Shown here: piece after piece, positions 60,401 through 64,000 of the stretch
How the letters are laid out: each line of letters starts with the position of its first letter
Position numbering within the stretch: the first letter of the stretch is position 1
The notes under the pieces: generated by a model
What the model was told of the DNA's origin: nothing
Seen by the model: the letters and a program-made list of their open reading frames with translations, nothing else
Databases searched by the model: none
Program-made: the position numbers and the translations under genes
Assembly (NCBI RefSeq): GCF_000003855.2
Contig: NW_003101680.1
Coordinates: 3,725,753-3,789,752, forward strand
Direction of reading: 5' to 3'
DNA from: Blastomyces gilchristii SLH14081
Lineage: Eukaryota; Ascomycota; Eurotiomycetes; Onygenales; Ajellomycetaceae
Length of the DNA: 64,000 nucleotides

Positions 60401-62310
60401 CTTATAATAGTTTACTTTAATCAAGAAACTCTCACAGCAGTAGATTCACTGAACTCAGAGACTGAGTGAGTTCTGATTTAAAATAGAATATATCAAGAGA
60501 ACTAAGAACTCAGCAGATGAACTCTCTCACAGATCAGACTATATTAAGAAGATCAGAGTGATAGATACAGAGAGACTAGAGAAGACAGAAAAGCTTCATA
60601 TACTTAAACTGAGTATTATAAAGAGATTAACTAAAGAGTCTCTCAATTCTCTATAAGAGAAGAGAGAAGAGAAAGAAAAGAAGTCTGTATAACTACTCTC
60701 TATAATACTGAGAGTTAACACTTTAAGAATCTCTGCAAGAATTCTTGAAGAGAGTATCTATAATCTGAAGAATTTACAGACTTTGAGAAGTATTATAAAA
60801 GATCTAGTGTAAGAGAAAACAGAGTATAAGTCTTTATAAAATCTTCTATTCAGATTATCTGAACTATAACTGAAGAATGAATATACTCAGTATATTCAGA
60901 AACTGCTCACAGCAGAAATCAATTCTACAACAATAAAGAATTAAAGAGACTTAAATAGTCTCTTGTAAAGAAAGAGTCAGATTTATATATCTATGAATAA
61001 GTTTTTATACATAGAACTTATTAAAAGGTATCATGACTCTTCTCTAGCAGGTTATTTTACAGATACTAGAACTTATAAGTTGCTTATAAGAAAATACTTC
61101 TGATTAAAAATGCAAGAACTTATGAAGAAGATAGTAAATTCTTATACTGTTTATCAGAATTTATAGATAGTATAGTTCAGATTATATAAAGAACTTACTT
61201 CTCTACTCATTCTATGAAAATCTTGAGAATAGCTAGAAATGAATGCTCTTATAAGTCTCTCTGAAAGTAAGAACATATATAATGCCTGCTTTGACAGTGT
61301 GCTGATAATAGTGAATCACTTTATCAAGATAACACACTTTATACTCATCTGTAAGAACTTAAAGTTAAAGAATTTAACTCATATCTTCATCTATAATATG
61401 ATCTGATTGTATAAATTATCTGCAAACATTGTCTTAGATAGAGAATTAATTTTTATAGAAGAGTTCTGATCTAATCTGATAACTATACTGAAGATCTTGT
61501 GAGATCTAAGCACAGCTTTTTATTAACAGACAGATGATCAGATAGAATATTTAATAAGTATATTAAAACAGTATCTATAATACTTTATCAATTATAATCA
61601 GAATAACTGAATGTATTAATTATCACTCATAGAGTTTGTTTATAACAACTTAAAGTATATCAGCATAGATAAAACTCTCTTTAAGATACTTACTGAGACT
61701 TATCTGTGAATAATCTTGATAAATCTGTAAGAGTTCACTATAGAGTGTGATGATACTTATAAATGAGCTGAGAGAATTCAGAAGATTCAGAAGAAAGCTC
61801 ATGAATTCTTGAGAAAGACTTAAGAGTATTAGAAGAGATACTATGACTTCAAGTATATTATAAAGAGTTTCAAGAAAGATGATAGAGTCTGACTGAGTCT
61901 AGAAAATATTATTATATAGAGATCTAGTAAGAAGCTGAATCTCTTATAAACAGAGTCTTATAAGATTATAGAGAAAGTTAGCTTATAATTCTACAGATTA
62001 AAACTGTTATCTGAGTTATAGATATATAATGTTTTTCATATCTCTTTACTCTGTGAATATAAGAAATTTTCAGAAGAGAATTCTATGACTCATTACTCTG
62101 TTCACAAAATACTAGAGAGTGAAAGAGAATATCAGATCAAAGAGATTATTAACTCAGAGAAGTGAGATTACAAGCTCTGATTCAAGATTCAGTGATAAGA
62201 ATATTCTGATAAGATAAATAAGTTCACTTGAGAATCATTCAAGCAGATAAGACATCTGCAGAAGCTGAGACATGACTTTCATACTATAAATTCTGATAAG
62301 TCAGAATAAT
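57494..62310 (+). mobile_element. Gypsy family A, right copy, relic chromodomain
   Basis: Plus strand. It matches the left copy in reverse orientation from 57,494 to 61,844 and continues beyond it. Reverse transcriptase: IEKNLKNNFI (~59,285) and DLRLYIDYYNLNSKIIKS (~59,372); the catalytic motif reads YLNN (~59,680), so both Asp are lost. Integrase: SESKNIYNACFDSVLIIVNH (~61,260) and LSTAFY-QTDDQIEYLI (~61,510). Integrase tail at 61,840-62,060, with YNVFHISLL near 62,025. A mutated chromodomain follows at about 62,130-62,305 (QIKEIINSEK, ESFKQIRHLQKLRHDFH), which places the family among chromoviruses. Confidence 0.8.
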
Positions 62311-64000
62311 GCAGTCTTCACTAAGAATCTGATTATAATAAAGATATTAACACTGTCATTTACAAACTCTAATTTATAAGATAATGAATTTCTACTGAGA
62401 TGAACAGTCTGCAGTGTATATAAGAGAAGAAGAAATCATACTCTTATTAAAGCTAAAAAATAAGAAAATAAAAACAGAGTCATGAACACAATTTAGAGAT
62501 TAATAAAGAAAAAATAAAGAAAATTTATACTCACATTCTTAATATCTGTAACACTTAACTCTCTTATAACTATCAATTTTTCTCTTCAAAGAAGCAGAGA
62601 GTATTATATCTGCAGTACAGATAATTATTACATTTGACATGAAGATTATCAGAAATACACAGACTTCAGAGAAGCTGAATATTAAAATGTATACAGTTGT
62701 AGCAGAATCTTGAGAGCTGATTATCTATGTATATAATCAGATACTTTTCATGAAGCTGTGTCTGCTTTCTTAGTTATACTGAAGTATTCAGTCTGAAAAC
62801 TATTAAGATGCAGAGAGAGAGCTTATCTGCTCAGATTAACTTCTATTATAAATTTATAGTATTTACATTGTCTTGATTACTCAGATTTTACAGGTACTCA
62901 GAGACTTATCTCTCATTGATAATGAGATTGTGAAAATACACTGCAGTATGAGAATTATTGATAGAGAATCTAGATATATTTGCATATATCTGATCAGAGA
63001 TTGTGCAGACTGAAGAGAAGTGATTATAGACCTATGAAGCTGCAGAAGACACTGATAACACTGAGAGCTTTTTAAGAACTATCAGCTAGAATCTGTAAGA
63101 AATTACTTATAAGAAGACTTACAGTAAAGAGAGAAACTACACTACTTAGAGTCAGAGACTAGTCTGAGAAAGACATGAAATTAACTACTAGTCTGAAGAT
63201 CAGATGCAGTGATGAGACTGAGAGAGATAAAGACACTGTTATAAGTAATAATATCTCTGCTTCATCAGTCAGTAAAAAGTGATTAGAGAAGTCACAGAAA
63301 TACTTATAAAAAGCTTGATAATAATTAGATATTATTTGTGAAGATATTGAAATTGAAAAATTTTTATTCTTAAGAAGTTCTTGAATTAATATACAGACAT
63401 TGTCAGAAATACTCTCTCTCTATTATCTGAATAAAAATACTTTGCAGATGAATAAGAATACTCACAGTTTATAAGAATAAAAGCTGTTATAGAAAAAGAA
63501 AAAAGAAGATAAAATTCTATAAACAGATCTGAGATATTTATACTACTCTAGAGAGATTTACTTACACTGTGAGTAATTCTGCAGAATAGTCAGATTACTC
63601 TAATAAATAAGAGTAATTATGAATTGCAGATCTGAATCTTTCTATATAACTATAAAGAGTGATTACAGACTGTAGATATCTTGATTCTACAATTCTACAG
63701 AGTTGATAAAAGAATGAAAAATTCCTCATAATTCTACAGTATCAAAGAACAATGATTTATAAGAATAAGTAAAAGATTAACTTATAAATGCTTCTCTTTA
63801 ATGAGAATAATCTTACAGAGAGTGATTCATCTATGAGATGAAGCTGTATAATAATCACACAAGAATCTTATGAAAATAATTAAGAGTTAATTAAAACTCT
63901 TCTGTATAGAAGGTATGAGATGAATCTATATAATAGTCAGAGAAGAATCTGTAGATTATAAAGAATCTCACAGAATAAGAAACTGAGTAACAGACTCTTT
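62311..64000. other. AT-rich unassigned repeat DNA to the window end
   Basis: The same mutated composition continues. The first part may be the 3' end and LTR of gypsy A; I could not delimit it or identify the rest. No intact frame was seen. Confidence 0.45.

Noticed and set aside
25263..64000. CRISPR array, phage or bacterial mobile element
   Set aside because: Repeats are eukaryotic retroelements, TIRs and microsatellites; no regularly spaced direct repeats with unique spacers.
25263..64000. Starship or other cargo-carrying element with accessory genes
   Set aside because: No tyrosine recombinase (DUF3435) or cargo gene is visible; every identifiable part is copia, gypsy, LINE or hAT.
25263..64000. 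Centromere or AT-rich mitochondrial insert
   Set aside because: Composition comes from mutated retroelements with nuclear features; no mitochondrial genes and no centromere-specific feature can be shown from sequence alone.

Overview
The window is nuclear DNA of a filamentous ascomycete. Short GT-AG introns, the protein families and the sharp split between a gene-rich half and an AT-rich transposon half fit a dimorphic onygenalean fungus (Blastomyces/Emmonsia/Histoplasma type); the genus is an inference from style, not from a database match.

Bases 1-19,100 are ordinary euchromatin with seven conserved housekeeping genes, all with intact reading frames once introns are removed: MIC60 (minus), a Rab5/Vps21 GTPase (minus), the Sac1 phosphoinositide phosphatase (plus), folylpolyglutamate synthase (plus), N-myristoyltransferase (plus), the TLDc protein Rtc5 (plus) and Swc3 of the SWR1 complex (minus). 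Rab5 and Sac1 are divergent and share a 551-bp promoter region; both act on endomembranes. Rtc5 carries a textbook N-myristoylation start and lies just downstream of the myristoyltransferase. Folylpolyglutamate synthase has two in-frame starts that would give mitochondrial and cytosolic forms. A short open frame at the very start may be the tail of an eighth gene.

Bases 19,100-25,262 are a transition zone: CpG-poor non-coding sequence, a decayed member of a large fungal family whose C-terminus is kinase-like, more unassigned DNA, and one intact three-exon kinase-like gene (24,029-24,799).

From about 25,270 to the end the window is a nest of transposons reduced to AT-rich relics by C-to-T mutation. 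A complete Ty1/copia element on the minus strand (25,268-44,069; 102-bp LTRs, 5-bp target duplication AGAGC, primer site, polypurine tract) is interrupted by a Tad1-type LINE (25,861-33,342, 15-bp target duplication) and by a 6.3-kb hAT DNA transposon (36,360-42,657, 8-bp target duplication). Subtracting both inserts and their duplications leaves 4,999 bp, the normal size of such an element. To its right lie remnants of a gypsy element (family B) split by a third LINE copy, then a second LINE copy, then two copies of another gypsy family (A, with a relic chromodomain) as an inverted pair with 4.35-kb arms.

The most interesting points are: the mutation context in the nest (CpC and CpG strongly hit, CpA largely kept, so Trp TGG codons become TGA), which differs from textbook Neurospora RIP; an unmutated 525-bp passenger sequence fused to the 5' side of the LINE insertion; interlocked double terminal repeats on the hAT element; and the sparing of element termini while interiors are destroyed. 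No defence system, biosynthetic cluster, tRNA or rRNA gene was recognised.
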